Assembly: GCF_000365305.1 (NCBI RefSeq) | Contig: NZ_CM001841.1 | Coordinates: 4,266,740-4,330,739, forward strand | Reading direction: 5' to 3' | DNA: 64,000 bases | Origin: Dickeya dianthicola NCPPB 453 | GTDB taxonomy: Bacteria; Pseudomonadota; Gammaproteobacteria; Enterobacterales; Enterobacteriaceae | Shown: positions 1-8,510 of the stretch, one piece after another | How the letters are laid out: every line of letters begins with the position of its first letter | Numbering within the stretch: the first letter of the stretch is position 1 | Made by a program: the position numbers and the translations under genes | Notes under the pieces: generated by a model | What the model was told of the DNA's origin: nothing | The model's database searches: none | Seen by the model: the letters and a program-made list of their open reading frames with translations, nothing else

Positions 1-54
1 CAGTCTAGCGGCCGCCGGAGAATAAGAAAGCCGAAAAAACTCACCGCTCTATTC

Positions 55-187
55 AAAAAATTTCCGGGAGAAATTTTTAACGTCGCGCAGCGACGGCCCG
101 GAGGGTGGCGGCCAGGGATGGTTCGCCACAAAAAATTTCCGGGAGAAATTTTTGACATCGCAACGCGATGGCCCACAGGGTGGCGGC
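55..187. repeat. Two-copy structured intergenic repeat
   Basis: Two direct copies start at about 55 and 130, 75 bp apart. Each has a perfect inverted repeat AAAAATTTC/GAAATTTTT, then a GTCGC/GCGAC-type or ATCGC/GCGAT-type hairpin, then a GGTGGCGGC tail. In copy 1 the GTGGCG at 105-110 can pair with CGCCAC at 124-129. The sequence differs between copies at paired positions in a way that keeps the middle stem (GTCGC/GCGAC against ATCGC/GCGAT), which suggests a structured element. I do not recognise a named family. No coding frame is apparent in positions 1-238. Confidence 0.6.
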
Positions 188-238
188 TCAGAGAGACAAT
201 CAAATGAATTGGAAACCAGACTCCTAAAAATTCAGGAT

Positions 239-359
239 AAAAAAAAGCCAGCACCCGAGCTGGCTAAGTAATACTGGAAGCAATGTGAGCAATGTCGTGC
301 CTTCACAGCAAAACCGCGATGAGTCACAAGGATGGATTCATTAGGCTTTCCCGGAACGC
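239..359 (-). ncRNA. ryhB: RyhB iron-responsive small RNA
   Basis: The minus strand carries the RyhB core almost exactly as in E. coli: GCACGACATTGCTCACATTG, then CTTCCAGTATTACTTAGCC, ending in the terminator hairpin AGCCAGC/GCTGGCT followed by eight T. RyhB pairs with mRNAs of iron-using proteins with the help of Hfq and lowers their expression when iron is scarce. The promoter lies at 366-395 with a Fur box across the spacer, so derepression under iron starvation is expected. The 5' end is placed about 7 nt after the -10 hexamer. That gives roughly 120 nt, longer than the 90 nt E. coli RNA, and the extra 5' part has no E. coli counterpart that I recognise. The 3' end is well supported; the 5' end is inferred. 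Confidence 0.93.
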
Positions 360-365
360 ATGGCA

Positions 366-395
366 ATAATAATCATTATCATTTTCATCTGTAAA
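366..395 (-). promoter_or_regulatory. ryhB promoter with Fur box
   Basis: On the minus strand TTTACA (390-395) and TATTAT (366-371) are separated by 18 bp. The spacer reads AAAATGATAATGATTATTATTG around 365-386, a close match to the Fur consensus GATAATGATAATCATTATC. Iron-loaded Fur bound here would block RNA polymerase. From here to 538 I see no gene. Confidence 0.85.
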
Positions 396-538
396 GCGTT
401 TTTTTGTTCAATTCAAAGAAAAATCATCCCTGAGAAGGCCAGCCTGCCTGACGTTCAGACCATTTCGCCATAGATAGAAGAGATTATTTTTTCAGAATCA
501 AATGGTTAAGATTCAACCATATGTAATACACGGGAATA

Positions 539-580
539 GAAAAACGGCCGCCCTCTCCCGGAAAAAACAGGGCGGGCGGC
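539..580 (-). terminator. Rho-independent terminator of glpABC
   Basis: On the minus strand a GCCGCCC/GGGCGGC stem (574-580 with 547-553), with a further partly paired inner part, is followed by a T run (540-544). It begins 17 nt after the glpC stop codon. Confidence 0.75.
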
Positions 581-596
581 AATCCCCTCAAGCCAT

Positions 597-1799
597 TTAC
601 GCCGGCAGCGCTTTAGCCAATAAACTAAAGGGATGTTCGCAGGGTTTACCGGTGGACATTTCAATCTGCCATTTGCAGGTTTCGCAGTCCGTGATCACCA
701 GATCGGCGCCGCTTTCCTCAATCTGCCGGAATAAGGGCGCGCCAATCCCTTGCGCGGTGTCGTAGTTTTCCTTCTTGAAACCATAGGTCCCGGCGATGCC
801 GCAGCACTGGGAATCCAGCACCTGCAACTCCAGCCCCGGAATCCGCCGCAGCAGTTCCAGGGTATACGCCGTCCACCCCATACGCTCCAGATGGCAGGGG
901 GTGTGGTACACCACCCGCAACGGCACAGGTTGCAACGGCAGCGTCCGGCCTTGATCCAGCAAGCGATAAAGGTGGCGAGTCGCCAGTTCGATGCCGTCGC
1001 GCACGTGGTGGTTGTCTAGCCCCAGCAGATGGGGATATTCATCGCGCAGCGTGAAGGTGCAACTGGACGAGGTGGCGATGACCGGCAGGCCGCGGCTGTT
1101 GATGGCGTCATCCAGCGAGGCCAGGTTGAAACGCGCCTGCTTGCGGGCTTTATTGAGGAAACGGTTGGCGATCAACGCCACGCCGCAGCATTTCTCTTTG
1201 GTCAGCAACTGCACCCCGACCCCCATCGCGTTAAACACGCGGATCAGGTCGCGCCCCAGCTGCGGGTGGTTGTAATTGACGTAGCAGCCGTGGAAATAGG
1301 CCACCTGGTCGGCAAATTGCAGCTGATGCGCCGCCTGCTGGCGATACCAACTACGGAAGGTGCCGTGGGAATAGCGCGGCAGTTGGCGGCGATGGTCGAT
1401 TTTCAACGCCTTGTCCAGCAGCTGGCGCATCGGTTTCAGCCCGGTGAGGGTGTTCACCAGCGGCGCAAACGGCGTGGCGACGGTGCCCATCAGGTCAGTG
1501 TGGCTAAGAATGGCGTCGCGCAGCGTCGGGCGCTGCTGACTATGGCTGGCTTTGGCACGCTGGATGATGTCGCCGATTTTAACATCCGATGGGCAAGCCA
1601 CCTCGCACCGCTTGCAGTTGGTGCAATATTTCAGCGACTCGTCAAACAACGCCGGGTCTTTGCGTCGTAGCCGTTCGCCATCCGGCCCCGCCTGTTTCGG
1701 CCCAGGATAGAGCGGGTTGACGCGCGCCACCGGGCAGGCGGTGGTGCAGACGGTGCATTTGATGCAGTTTTCGAAACTGGTGTCAGGCCGGTTCATCAT
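597..1799 (-). CDS. glpC: Anaerobic glycerol-3-phosphate dehydrogenase subunit C
   Basis: GlpC is the iron-sulfur subunit that anchors GlpAB to the inner membrane and passes electrons from glycerol 3-phosphate to the quinone pool during anaerobic growth. The protein has 400 residues. Two CxxCxxCxxxCP ferredoxin-type cluster motifs lie near residues 11-21 and 58-69. Two CCG domains follow (cysteine pairs near KEKCCG and DSQCCG), as in E. coli GlpC, which it resembles along its whole length. Start: ATG at 1799, overlapping the glpB stop as ATGA, with AGGGAG five bases upstream; a second in-frame ATG at 1796 is possible. A longer frame to 1865 lies inside glpB and is not used. It is the last gene of glpABC, with a terminator directly downstream. 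Confidence 0.96.
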   Translation of the reverse strand: MMNRPDTSFENCIKCTVCTTACPVARVNPLYPGPKQAGPDGERLRRKDPALFDESLKYCTNCKRCEVACPSDVKIGDIIQRAKASHSQQRPTLRDAILSHTDLMGTVATPFAPLVNTLTGLKPMRQLLDKALKIDHRRQLPRYSHGTFRSWYRQQAAHQLQFADQVAYFHGCYVNYNHPQLGRDLIRVFNAMGVGVQLLTKEKCCGVALIANRFLNKARKQARFNLASLDDAINSRGLPVIATSSSCTFTLRDEYPHLLGLDNHHVRDGIELATRHLYRLLDQGRTLPLQPVPLRVVYHTPCHLERMGWTAYTLELLRRIPGLELQVLDSQCCGIAGTYGFKKENYDTAQGIGAPLFRQIEESGADLVITDCETCKWQIEMSTGKPCEHPFSLLAKALPA

Positions 1800-3046
1800 G
1801 GGTTCTCCCTTATGATCATCTCGGCGGCGTACAGCGCGGTCAGCAGCGACACCCCGCCGCCGCATCCCTGCCGCAACGGGTCATATCCCCGCAATACCGA
1901 ACCAATCGCATACAGACGGGGCTGGGTATGGCCGCCGATCGCCGGGTGCAAGCCTTCGTCCACCGCCACGCCGAATTGCAGGTACGGCTGCGCGGCGAAC
2001 AGGTTCGGCCGGCTCCAGTCTTCATGCGCAGGCAGGAAATCGACGTCCAGCCCGAACACCGGCTCCACTACCCGATCGCGCTCGGCCACCAGACCATTGC
2101 TGAAAAAGCTGCCGCTTGCCAATACCACGTGGTCGGCACGCAGCGGCACCTCGCCGTGGCTGCGGGTATACAGCGCCACGCCCGCTTCCTGCGGTTGCGC
2201 CGACAGCACCCGATCCCCCGGCATCAGCGTCCCGCCGGTCTGACGAAAGCGATTCAGCAGCGCCTGATGCAGGCGCATGCCCGGCAACGACGGCGGCAGC
2301 GTCGCCAATAACCCCACCGGTTTACCCAGCGCCGCATTCAGTCGCGCCTGCGTCTCCAGACCGATGCAGGCAGGCAGGATCACGGCGTCATTGCCGTTTG
2401 CCTGCGTCAGCAGTTCTTCGGCCAGCGCCGCCGTTCCCGCCGGGGTATCCAGCAGCCGGGCAATCGCCAGCGAGCGAAACTCGCTGGCGTTTTGCCGCAA
2501 GCCATCCAGCAGCGGTAAGCGCAGGTCGTCGGCGCGAGCCGCGATCCCCTGCGCCTGTAATTCTCCGGCCACCAGCCGGGACTGAAAATCCATAAAGCCG
2601 TCGATACCGGCGACCAGCGGCTGCCGCCACGCCGGTGACCCCGGCAGGCCGCGCGTCACGCTGTCCGACGGGCTCAACCAGCACGGATGCCACTTGCCCA
2701 GCGGGGTAAGGCGCTGGTGATTGCCGCCGCGCTCCCCCCGCAGCCACAGCCCGCAACGCGCCAGCAGTGCCTCGGCGTCCGCCGCCAGTTGGCTTACGCG
2801 CGCTTTGCCCATAAGGGTGTAAGGGTGATGCGGCGCCTGTGCGGCCAGTGCCTCCAGCGCCGTCAACGGCTGGTCGACCGCCGTGCCGTCCGGCAACGTC
2901 GCCAGCAGGTCCAGCGCGCCGGACGCAAAGGTCAGCGCGCTTTGCCCGACGCTGACCACCGCGCAGCGTTTACCCTGCTCTTGCAGGCGGATGCCGCAGG
3001 CTAACCCAGCCAGCCCGCCGCCAATGATCACCACGTCATAACGCAT
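1796..3046 (-). CDS. glpB: Anaerobic glycerol-3-phosphate dehydrogenase subunit B
   Basis: GlpB is the second flavin-binding subunit of the anaerobic sn-glycerol-3-phosphate dehydrogenase and works with GlpA to make dihydroxyacetone phosphate. The 416-residue protein opens with a Rossmann-type dinucleotide fold, MRYDVVIIGGGLAGL, and ends with a GSVLRGYDPLRQGCGGGV stretch typical of the family. The start codon overlaps the last 11 bases of glpA (glpA ends TTATGA), with AGGAG upstream, so translation is probably coupled. The stop overlaps glpC by the ATGA arrangement. Length and order match E. coli glpABC. Nothing looks damaged. Confidence 0.95.
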   Translation of the reverse strand: MRYDVVIIGGGLAGLACGIRLQEQGKRCAVVSVGQSALTFASGALDLLATLPDGTAVDQPLTALEALAAQAPHHPYTLMGKARVSQLAADAEALLARCGLWLRGERGGNHQRLTPLGKWHPCWLSPSDSVTRGLPGSPAWRQPLVAGIDGFMDFQSRLVAGELQAQGIAARADDLRLPLLDGLRQNASEFRSLAIARLLDTPAGTAALAEELLTQANGNDAVILPACIGLETQARLNAALGKPVGLLATLPPSLPGMRLHQALLNRFRQTGGTLMPGDRVLSAQPQEAGVALYTRSHGEVPLRADHVVLASGSFFSNGLVAERDRVVEPVFGLDVDFLPAHEDWSRPNLFAAQPYLQFGVAVDEGLHPAIGGHTQPRLYAIGSVLRGYDPLRQGCGGGVSLLTALYAAEMIIRENP

Positions 3047-4679
3047 CGCTGTTCTCCTGCTCCCGGCTTTCGGTCAGCCCGCACAGCCCCTGATAAATCC
3101 AGCTGGTAAATTCGCTTTCCCGCAGCGTGTTCCCCCAGGCGATGGGGCGCATGCCTTTCCAGCGTTCGTTGAGAAACTGGCTCAATTGCGATACCGCCTG
3201 TTGCGGCGTGGACTGCCCCAGCCGGCACAACAGGCCGGCCGCACGGCAGGCGCACAGTTCCCCCTGACAGGTGCCCATGCCGACGCGGGTGCGGCGGCGC
3301 AGGTCAGTCAGGTTGTTGACCTGTAACGACTCCACCGCGTAGCGCACCTCGCCCGCCGTCACCGCTTCGCATTCGCACACCAGACTGCTGTCCACCCGCT
3401 GGCCGGAAACCAACGGCGCGGCGCGATGTCCGTGGCGATAAATCGCAGAGCCGCGCAACGGCGCCGACAGCGGCGACGCGGCCTGCGGCCTGTCCGGATC
3501 CGAGACTTCCGACCCCGGCAACGGCCGTGACGCAGTGGCGCAGTCGGCCCGGTGACCGAGCTTCTCGCATACCTTGTCCGTCACCCATTCCGCCATCAGC
3601 CGGTAGGTCATCAGCTTGCCGCCGGTGATGGTGACAAACCCTTCCAGCCCGTCCCGACTGGCGTGGTCCAGCAGCACAATGCCGCGGCTGACGCTGCGCC
3701 CGGACGGGTCGTTATCACTCGCCACCAGCGGCCGCACCCCGGCGTAGGCGCGCAGAATGCGGGTTTGCGCCAGTTGCGGCGCCAGCAGGCTGCCTTCCCG
3801 GATCAGGGTATCGACTTCCGCCGGGGTAACGGTCATGTGGTCGATTTGGTCGTAGTCGATGCGGGTCGAGGTGGTGCCAATCAGCGAAATGGTATCGCCC
3901 GGAACCAGAATGTCGGCGTCCGCCGGTTTACGGCAGCGGTTGATCACCCGGTTGTTGATGCGGTGGCCCAGAATCAACAGCGCGCCCTTGGCCGGGAACA
4001 TGCGCACGGTAAGGTCGGCGTATTCAGCGATGCGCTGCCCCCAGATGCCGCCCGCATTCACCACCACCTGCGCATAAATCTCGCTGGCCAGGCGGCGTTT
4101 GTGGTCGAAAACGCGCACGCCGGTAACGCGGTCGCCCTGACGAATCAACCCGATGACTTCGTGGTAGGTCAGCACTTCCGCGCCATGCTCGCAGGCGTCG
4201 ATCATATTGGCGGCGGTCAGCCGGAACGGGTCCACCGTACCGTCCGGCACCTTGACTGCACCGATCAACGCCGGATTGGCGGCCGGCTCCAGTTGCAGCG
4301 CCTCCTGCGGATCGATCGCCTGCGCCGGGATCCCCGCCTGCCGGCAGGCGACGACAAACCGCGCCTGATAGTTAAGGTCATCCTGCGGCAATGTCAGAAA
4401 CAGGCCGTCGGTCGGCTCAATGCAGTGGCGGGCGATGCGGCGCAGAATCTGGTTTTCTTCAATGCACTCGCGAGCGGATTCGGCATCGGTGACCGCATAA
4501 CGCGCCCCGCTGTGCAACAGCCCATGATTACGACCGGTAGCGCCGGTGGCGATATCGTGCCGTTCCAGCAACAGGCACCGTAAACCGCGCAGCGCGCAGT
4601 CGCGGGCGGTCCCCGCGCCGGTGGCGCCGCCGCCGATAATCACCACATCTGTTTCACGCCGCAACCCGTTGTTTGCCAT
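3036..4679 (-). CDS. glpA: Anaerobic glycerol-3-phosphate dehydrogenase subunit A
   Basis: GlpA is the catalytic FAD subunit that oxidises sn-glycerol 3-phosphate to dihydroxyacetone phosphate under anaerobic conditions. The 547-residue protein has an N-terminal FAD-binding GGGATGAG near residues 16-23 and the DAO-family HDIATGATGRNHGLLHSG region. A C-terminal BFD-type [2Fe-2S] domain supplies cysteines in VCECEAVTAGE and GTCQGELCACR. It aligns with E. coli GlpA throughout, with a slightly different N-terminus. The start at 4679 has GAGGTGG about six bases upstream. It is the first gene of glpABC and is divergent from glpT across a 300 bp region holding a CRP site, which fits catabolite control. 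Confidence 0.96.
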   Translation of the reverse strand: MANNGLRRETDVVIIGGGATGAGTARDCALRGLRCLLLERHDIATGATGRNHGLLHSGARYAVTDAESARECIEENQILRRIARHCIEPTDGLFLTLPQDDLNYQARFVVACRQAGIPAQAIDPQEALQLEPAANPALIGAVKVPDGTVDPFRLTAANMIDACEHGAEVLTYHEVIGLIRQGDRVTGVRVFDHKRRLASEIYAQVVVNAGGIWGQRIAEYADLTVRMFPAKGALLILGHRINNRVINRCRKPADADILVPGDTISLIGTTSTRIDYDQIDHMTVTPAEVDTLIREGSLLAPQLAQTRILRAYAGVRPLVASDNDPSGRSVSRGIVLLDHASRDGLEGFVTITGGKLMTYRLMAEWVTDKVCEKLGHRADCATASRPLPGSEVSDPDRPQAASPLSAPLRGSAIYRHGHRAAPLVSGQRVDSSLVCECEAVTAGEVRYAVESLQVNNLTDLRRRTRVGMGTCQGELCACRAAGLLCRLGQSTPQQAVSQLSQFLNERWKGMRPIAWGNTLRESEFTSWIYQGLCGLTESREQENSDAL

Positions 4680-4979
4680 TACCGTTCCACCTCAATCCGG
4701 ATCATGTCTGTGTGTAGTGGGACATAAACCGCTACCACAATGATTGATAAAGAACAAAAACACTCAAAAAACGAAAACTAAATGGCAGTACGACAACAAA
4801 TATGTGACTCAAATCACTCACAAATGAAAAATGGTTATTTCATTTGTGTTATTCACAGCTCAAAATGGCCTCCGTCGTCATAAAAGCGTAACAATTGCAC
4901 GTTGACTCACACTGAATACTGCGCGCATTCGCTACGCTGGCGAGCGTTATAGAACATAACTATCGGGGATTGTTTATTT
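4680..4979. promoter_or_regulatory. glpABC-glpT divergent regulatory region with CRP site
   Basis: This 300 bp gap holds the promoters of two divergent operons. A good CRP site, TGTGA-N6-TCACT, lies at 4803-4818. GATAAAGAACA at 4746-4756 resembles half of the GlpR operator (GATAACGAACA); a full palindrome is not visible, so GlpR control is inference from the known glp regulon. The glpT start is preceded by GGGGA ten bases upstream. Confidence 0.65.
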
Positions 4980-6329
4980 ATGCTGAGTATTTTCAAGCCT
5001 GCGGCACATCATCCGCGCGTAGCGGAACATCAGGTGGACCCGCTCTACCGCCGTCTGCGCTGGCAAATTTTTCTGGGGATCTTTTTCGGCTACGCCGCCT
5101 ACTATCTGGTCAGAAAGAATTTCGCGCTGGCGATGCCGTATCTGGTAGAACAGGGTTTCTCCAAAGGCGACCTGGGCTTTGCGTTGTCCGGCATTTCCAT
5201 CGCCTACGGGTTTTCCAAATTCATCATGGGTTCGGTGTCCGACCGCTCCAACCCGCGCGTATTCCTGCCCGCCGGTCTGATTCTGGCGGCGGCGGTGATG
5301 CTGTTTATGGGCTTCGTGCCGTGGGCGACCTCCAGCATCATGGTGATGTTCGCGCTGTTGTTCATCTGCGGCTGGTTCCAGGGCATGGGCTGGCCGCCGT
5401 GCGGCCGGACGATGGTGCATTGGTGGTCGCAGAAAGAACGCGGCGGCGTTGTGTCTGTCTGGAACTGCGCGCACAACGTGGGCGGCGGCATCCCGCCGCT
5501 GCTGTTCCTGCTGGGAATGGCCTGGTTCCAGGACTGGAAAGCCGCGCTCTATATGCCGGCGTTCGCCGCGATTCTGGTGGCGCTGTTCGCCTTCGCCATG
5601 ATGCGCGACACGCCGCAGTCCTGCGGTTTGCCGCCGATCGAAGAATACAAAAACGATTATCCGGTGGACTATAGCGAAAAAGACGAACAGGAGCTGACGG
5701 CCAAAGAAATCTTCATGCAGTATGTGTTTCCCAACAAACTGTTGTGGTACATCGCCTTTGCCAACGTGTTCGTCTACCTGCTGCGCTACGGCATTCTCGA
5801 CTGGTCGCCGACCTATCTCAAAGAGGTGAAGCACTTCGCACTGGATAAGTCTTCGCTGGCTTACTTCCTGTACGAATATGCCGGTATTCCGGGCACGCTG
5901 CTGTGCGGCTGGATGTCTGACAAAGTGTTCAAGGGTAACCGCGGCGCCACCGGCGTGTTATTCATGAGCCTGGTGACCATCGCCACTATCGTGTACTGGC
6001 TGAACCCGGCGGGCAATCCCAACGTGGACATGCTCTGCATGATCGTCATCGGTTTCCTGATCTACGGCCCGGTGATGTTGATTGGCCTGCATGCGCTGGA
6101 ACTGGCGCCGAAGAAAGCCGCCGGCACCGCAGCCGGTTTCACCGGCCTGTTCGGCTATCTGGGCGGCTCGGTGGCGGCCAGCGCCATTGTCGGCTACACC
6201 GTGGACTTCTTCGGCTGGAACGGCGGTTTCCTGGTGATGATCGGCGGGAGCGTACTGGCGGTGCTGCTGTTGATCCTGACCATGATCAACGAGAAGAAAC
6301 ACAAGGAAGCACTGGCGCAACGCGCCTGA
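4980..6329 (+). CDS. glpT: Glycerol-3-phosphate:phosphate antiporter
   Basis: GlpT is the major-facilitator antiporter of the inner membrane that takes up sn-glycerol 3-phosphate in exchange for inorganic phosphate. The 449-residue product is close to the 452 of E. coli and has about twelve membrane segments. The organophosphate:Pi family features are present, including the arginine-bearing region [10 protein letters not shown] before helix 1 and [14 protein letters not shown] in helix 4-5. A substrate-binding arginine is expected in the [14 protein letters not shown] segment. It is divergent from glpABC and feeds it. In E. coli glpT is followed by glpQ (the diesterase); here the next gene is the convergent yigL, so glpQ is absent from this locus. 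Confidence 0.96.
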   Translation: MLSIFKPAAHHPRVAEHQVDPLYRRLRWQIFLGIFFGYAAYYLVRKNFALAMPYLVEQGFSKGDLGFALSGISIAYGFSKFIMGSVSDRSNPRVFLPAGLILAAAVMLFMGFVPWATSSIMVMFALLFICGWFQGMGWPPCGRTMVHWWSQKERGGVVSVWNCAHNVGGGIPPLLFLLGMAWFQDWKAALYMPAFAAILVALFAFAMMRDTPQSCGLPPIEEYKNDYPVDYSEKDEQELTAKEIFMQYVFPNKLLWYIAFANVFVYLLRYGILDWSPTYLKEVKHFALDKSSLAYFLYEYAGIPGTLLCGWMSDKVFKGNRGATGVLFMSLVTIATIVYWLNPAGNPNVDMLCMIVIGFLIYGPVMLIGLHALELAPKKAAGTAAGFTGLFGYLGGSVAASAIVGYTVDFFGWNGGFLVMIGGSVLAVLLLILTMINEKKHKEALAQRA

Positions 6330-6330
6330 T

Positions 6331-6358
6331 TCTGTCATCCAACGTCTGTCATCCAACA
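6331..6358. repeat. 14 bp tandem duplication after glpT
   Basis: TCTGTCATCCAAC plus one base occurs twice head to tail (6331-6344, 6345-6358), differing only at the last position. It starts directly after the glpT stop codon. Confidence 0.8.
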
Positions 6359-6390
6359 ATGGTTACTGACGACAAAACCATGTGTGTTAT

Positions 6391-6409
6391 CCCCGCCGGA
6401 CCGGCGGGG
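6391..6409. terminator. Hairpin after glpT
   Basis: A perfect nine-base-pair palindromic stem CCCCGCCGG/CCGGCGGGG with a one-base centre. It lacks a clear T run on either strand, so it may act as an mRNA end-stabilising hairpin or a weak terminator between the convergent glpT and yigL. A second hairpin, GTCCCG/CGGGAC, follows at about 6423-6451. Confidence 0.45.
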
Positions 6410-6502
6410 AAGTGAAAACGGCGTGTCCCGCGCCCCGTTACAGGTACGGGACATGCCGCCAAAGACGTCAACAACGTGAACGCGCTCTATGCGCTTACGC
6501 CT

Positions 6503-6542
6503 CAGACGTCATCGCCAGGATTCAGTCGTCATCGCCAGAATA
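6503..6542. repeat. 20 bp tandem duplication at the yigL stop
   Basis: Two adjacent near-identical 20-mers, CAGACGTCATCGCCAGGATT and CAGTCGTCATCGCCAGAATA, cover the last codons and the stop of yigL. The second copy (gene side) encodes the acidic tail and the TGA; the first lies beyond the stop. Confidence 0.75.
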
Positions 6543-7331
6543 AAGACGACGCAGGTATTTCGGCACCGCCTGCTCGATGTTGGCGCCAATCACCTCGTTG
6601 TCCGGCAGCATATCTTTCAGACGCTGGTGGGCATTGCTCATGATGCAGCCTTTGCCCGCCATCGACAGCATTTCATAGTCGTTCATGCCGTCGCCGAAGG
6701 CGATGCAGTCCTTGATGGTATGACCGAGGATTTTGGCGACCTGCTCCAGCGCGTGGCCTTTGGACACGCCGCCCGCCATCACTTCCAGACAGCTCAGGGT
6801 GGAGAAGCTGACGTTCACCCGGTCGCCCCAGCGCGCGTTAAGCGCTTCTTCCAGCGGCAGCAGCTTGTCGTGATCCTCACAGGTGAAAAACACTTTGCCG
6901 ACGCCGTCGGTACCCAGCGTTTCCGGGTCGAACAGTTTGTAGCGGAACACCGTCTCGGTAAAAAAGCGCTCTTCTTCTGGGCGGGAGCGGCACAGGAACC
7001 ACTCGTCGCCGCGATAAACGTGGGTCATGATTTCCGGATGGTGATACACCATGCCGAACAGATCGTGTGCGATATCGCGGTCCAGATTGTGACTGAAAAT
7101 CAGCTCGCCGTCGGTGTTATGCACCCGCGCGCCGTTCGACGTAATCATGTAAGCGCTGATCGCCAGATTATCGCGGATCTGCGCCACATCCATATGGTGA
7201 CGCCCGGTGGCGAACACAAAATGGACGCCCTGTTCCGTCATCAGACGCAGGGTTTCTTTGGCATAGGGTGACAGGGTGTGATCGGGTGACAACAGGGTGC
7301 CATCCAGATCGGAAGCAACAATCGGGTACAT
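6522..7331 (-). CDS. yigL: HAD-family sugar/pyridoxal phosphatase YigL
   Basis: YigL is a cytoplasmic haloacid dehalogenase-type phosphatase. The E. coli enzyme hydrolyses pyridoxal phosphate and sugar phosphates and is linked to relief of sugar-phosphate stress. The 269-residue product shows the motif-I nucleophile in VASDLDGTLLSPDH, motif II in VFATGRHH and the distal IAFGDGMND metal-binding motif. It matches E. coli YigL over its length apart from a longer acidic tail (SGDDD). Start: MYPIVASDLDG at 7331; a GGAGG lies about 14 bases upstream, rather far, and a longer frame enters pldB. It lies 52 bp downstream of pldB and is probably cotranscribed with it. Confidence 0.92.
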   Translation of the reverse strand: MYPIVASDLDGTLLSPDHTLSPYAKETLRLMTEQGVHFVFATGRHHMDVAQIRDNLAISAYMITSNGARVHNTDGELIFSHNLDRDIAHDLFGMVYHHPEIMTHVYRGDEWFLCRSRPEEERFFTETVFRYKLFDPETLGTDGVGKVFFTCEDHDKLLPLEEALNARWGDRVNVSFSTLSCLEVMAGGVSKGHALEQVAKILGHTIKDCIAFGDGMNDYEMLSMAGKGCIMSNAHQRLKDMLPDNEVIGANIEQAVPKYLRRLYSGDDD

Positions 7332-7383
7332 ACGTTGAAATCCAACCTCCGCTGGTGCCGGGCGGCCAGGCCGCACAGACGTA

Positions 7384-8376
7384 TTAATCATAATCGTTAA
7401 AGTGTTGCAAAATTCGCCCAAAGGCCTCGGCCCGCATCGCATCCTTTTCCGACAGGATATCGTGGCGGGCGCCGCGAATGACGTAAGGACGACCATCCGC
7501 ACACGGGTGGCCGGCTGCCGCCAGCGCCTGACAAAAGGCGTCCTGACAACGGTTATCCACCACCCGATCCTCTTCCGCCTGCAACAGCAGCAACGGCGTC
7601 GTGATCGCCGGCGCTTGTTGCAGCAATTGCGTTTCCACCAGCAATGCTTCCCGCACCCAGTGATAGGTCGGGCCGCCGATGCGCAAATTCGGATCATCGG
7701 CATAAAAGCGCACATGGCGACGATAGCGCGCATGGCTGTGGGTCAGCACATTGACCATAAACGGCAACGGACGCCACTGGCTGGTGCCGATGGCGTAGTA
7801 GTCCCGTATCGTCGGGTAACGCTCGGCCCAGTCCAGAATGCGCCAGGCCAGCCAACGCGGCATCGGCAACAGAATGCCGCACATTGGCGCACAGAGCGCG
7901 GCCGCATCGAACGCCTGCGGCTGACGCGCCAGAAACTGCGCCAGAACCGCGCCGCCCATCGAATGCGCCAGCGCAAACCGTTTCGTATAGCGCTCCGACG
8001 CCACCTGCTGTTGCCACAGCGTCGCCACGTCATCCACATAATCGCCAAAGCGCTTAACATGCCCCCGATGACGGTCTTTCAGCAACCGGTCGGAGCGCCC
8101 CTGCCCGCGGTGATCCATCATCAGCACATCGTAGCCGCACTGAAACAGGTCGTAAGCCGCCTCGGCATATTTCACGTAACTGTCGGTGCGGCCGGGCAAC
8201 ACCACCACCAGATGCTGGTGCGACGGCGAGGTAAAACGCACGAAACGGATTGGTACGTCATCCACGCCGATGAACATCCCTTCCTGACGCTGCCGCCAGA
8301 AATCCAGCAACGGCCCGGTAACGAATGCGGCGTACTGCCATTCCCTTGTCAGCAGGCACTCCGGATACGGATTCAT
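7384..8376 (-). CDS. pldB: Lysophospholipase L2
   Basis: PldB is an inner-membrane-associated lysophospholipase that clears lysophospholipids. The 330-residue product (E. coli 340) is an alpha/beta hydrolase. MMDHRGQGRSDR precedes the nucleophile elbow AHSMGGAVL (serine near residue 140), an acid lies in the QAEEDRVVD region, and the histidine is in GARHDILSE near the C-terminus. The start at 8376 is set by GGGAG seven bases upstream; a longer frame to 8493 would include a 21 bp tandem duplication and has no such site. The order recQ-rhtC-rhtB-pldB-yigL is that of E. coli. Its usual companion pldA is lost here (see the fragment beside recQ). Confidence 0.93.
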   Translation of the reverse strand: MNPYPECLLTREWQYAAFVTGPLLDFWRQRQEGMFIGVDDVPIRFVRFTSPSHQHLVVVLPGRTDSYVKYAEAAYDLFQCGYDVLMMDHRGQGRSDRLLKDRHRGHVKRFGDYVDDVATLWQQQVASERYTKRFALAHSMGGAVLAQFLARQPQAFDAAALCAPMCGILLPMPRWLAWRILDWAERYPTIRDYYAIGTSQWRPLPFMVNVLTHSHARYRRHVRFYADDPNLRIGGPTYHWVREALLVETQLLQQAPAITTPLLLLQAEEDRVVDNRCQDAFCQALAAAGHPCADGRPYVIRGARHDILSEKDAMRAEAFGRILQHFNDYD

Positions 8377-8404
8377 CAGGCTCTCCCGAGGTAAATCACG
8401 CCGA

Positions 8405-8446
8405 ACGGATTGATTTTTGTGAGCTACGGATTGATTTTTGTGAGCT
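8405..8446. repeat. 21 bp perfect tandem duplication upstream of pldB
   Basis: ACGGATTGATTTTTGTGAGCT occurs twice head to tail without mismatch in the divergent pldB/rhtB promoter region. A perfect duplication suggests a recent event. Confidence 0.9.
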
Positions 8447-8510
8447 ATAGCACAAACACCGGCAGTGGCGTATTGTGGCATAAAAAACCGCAATCAGGGA
8501 GCATTCAGCC

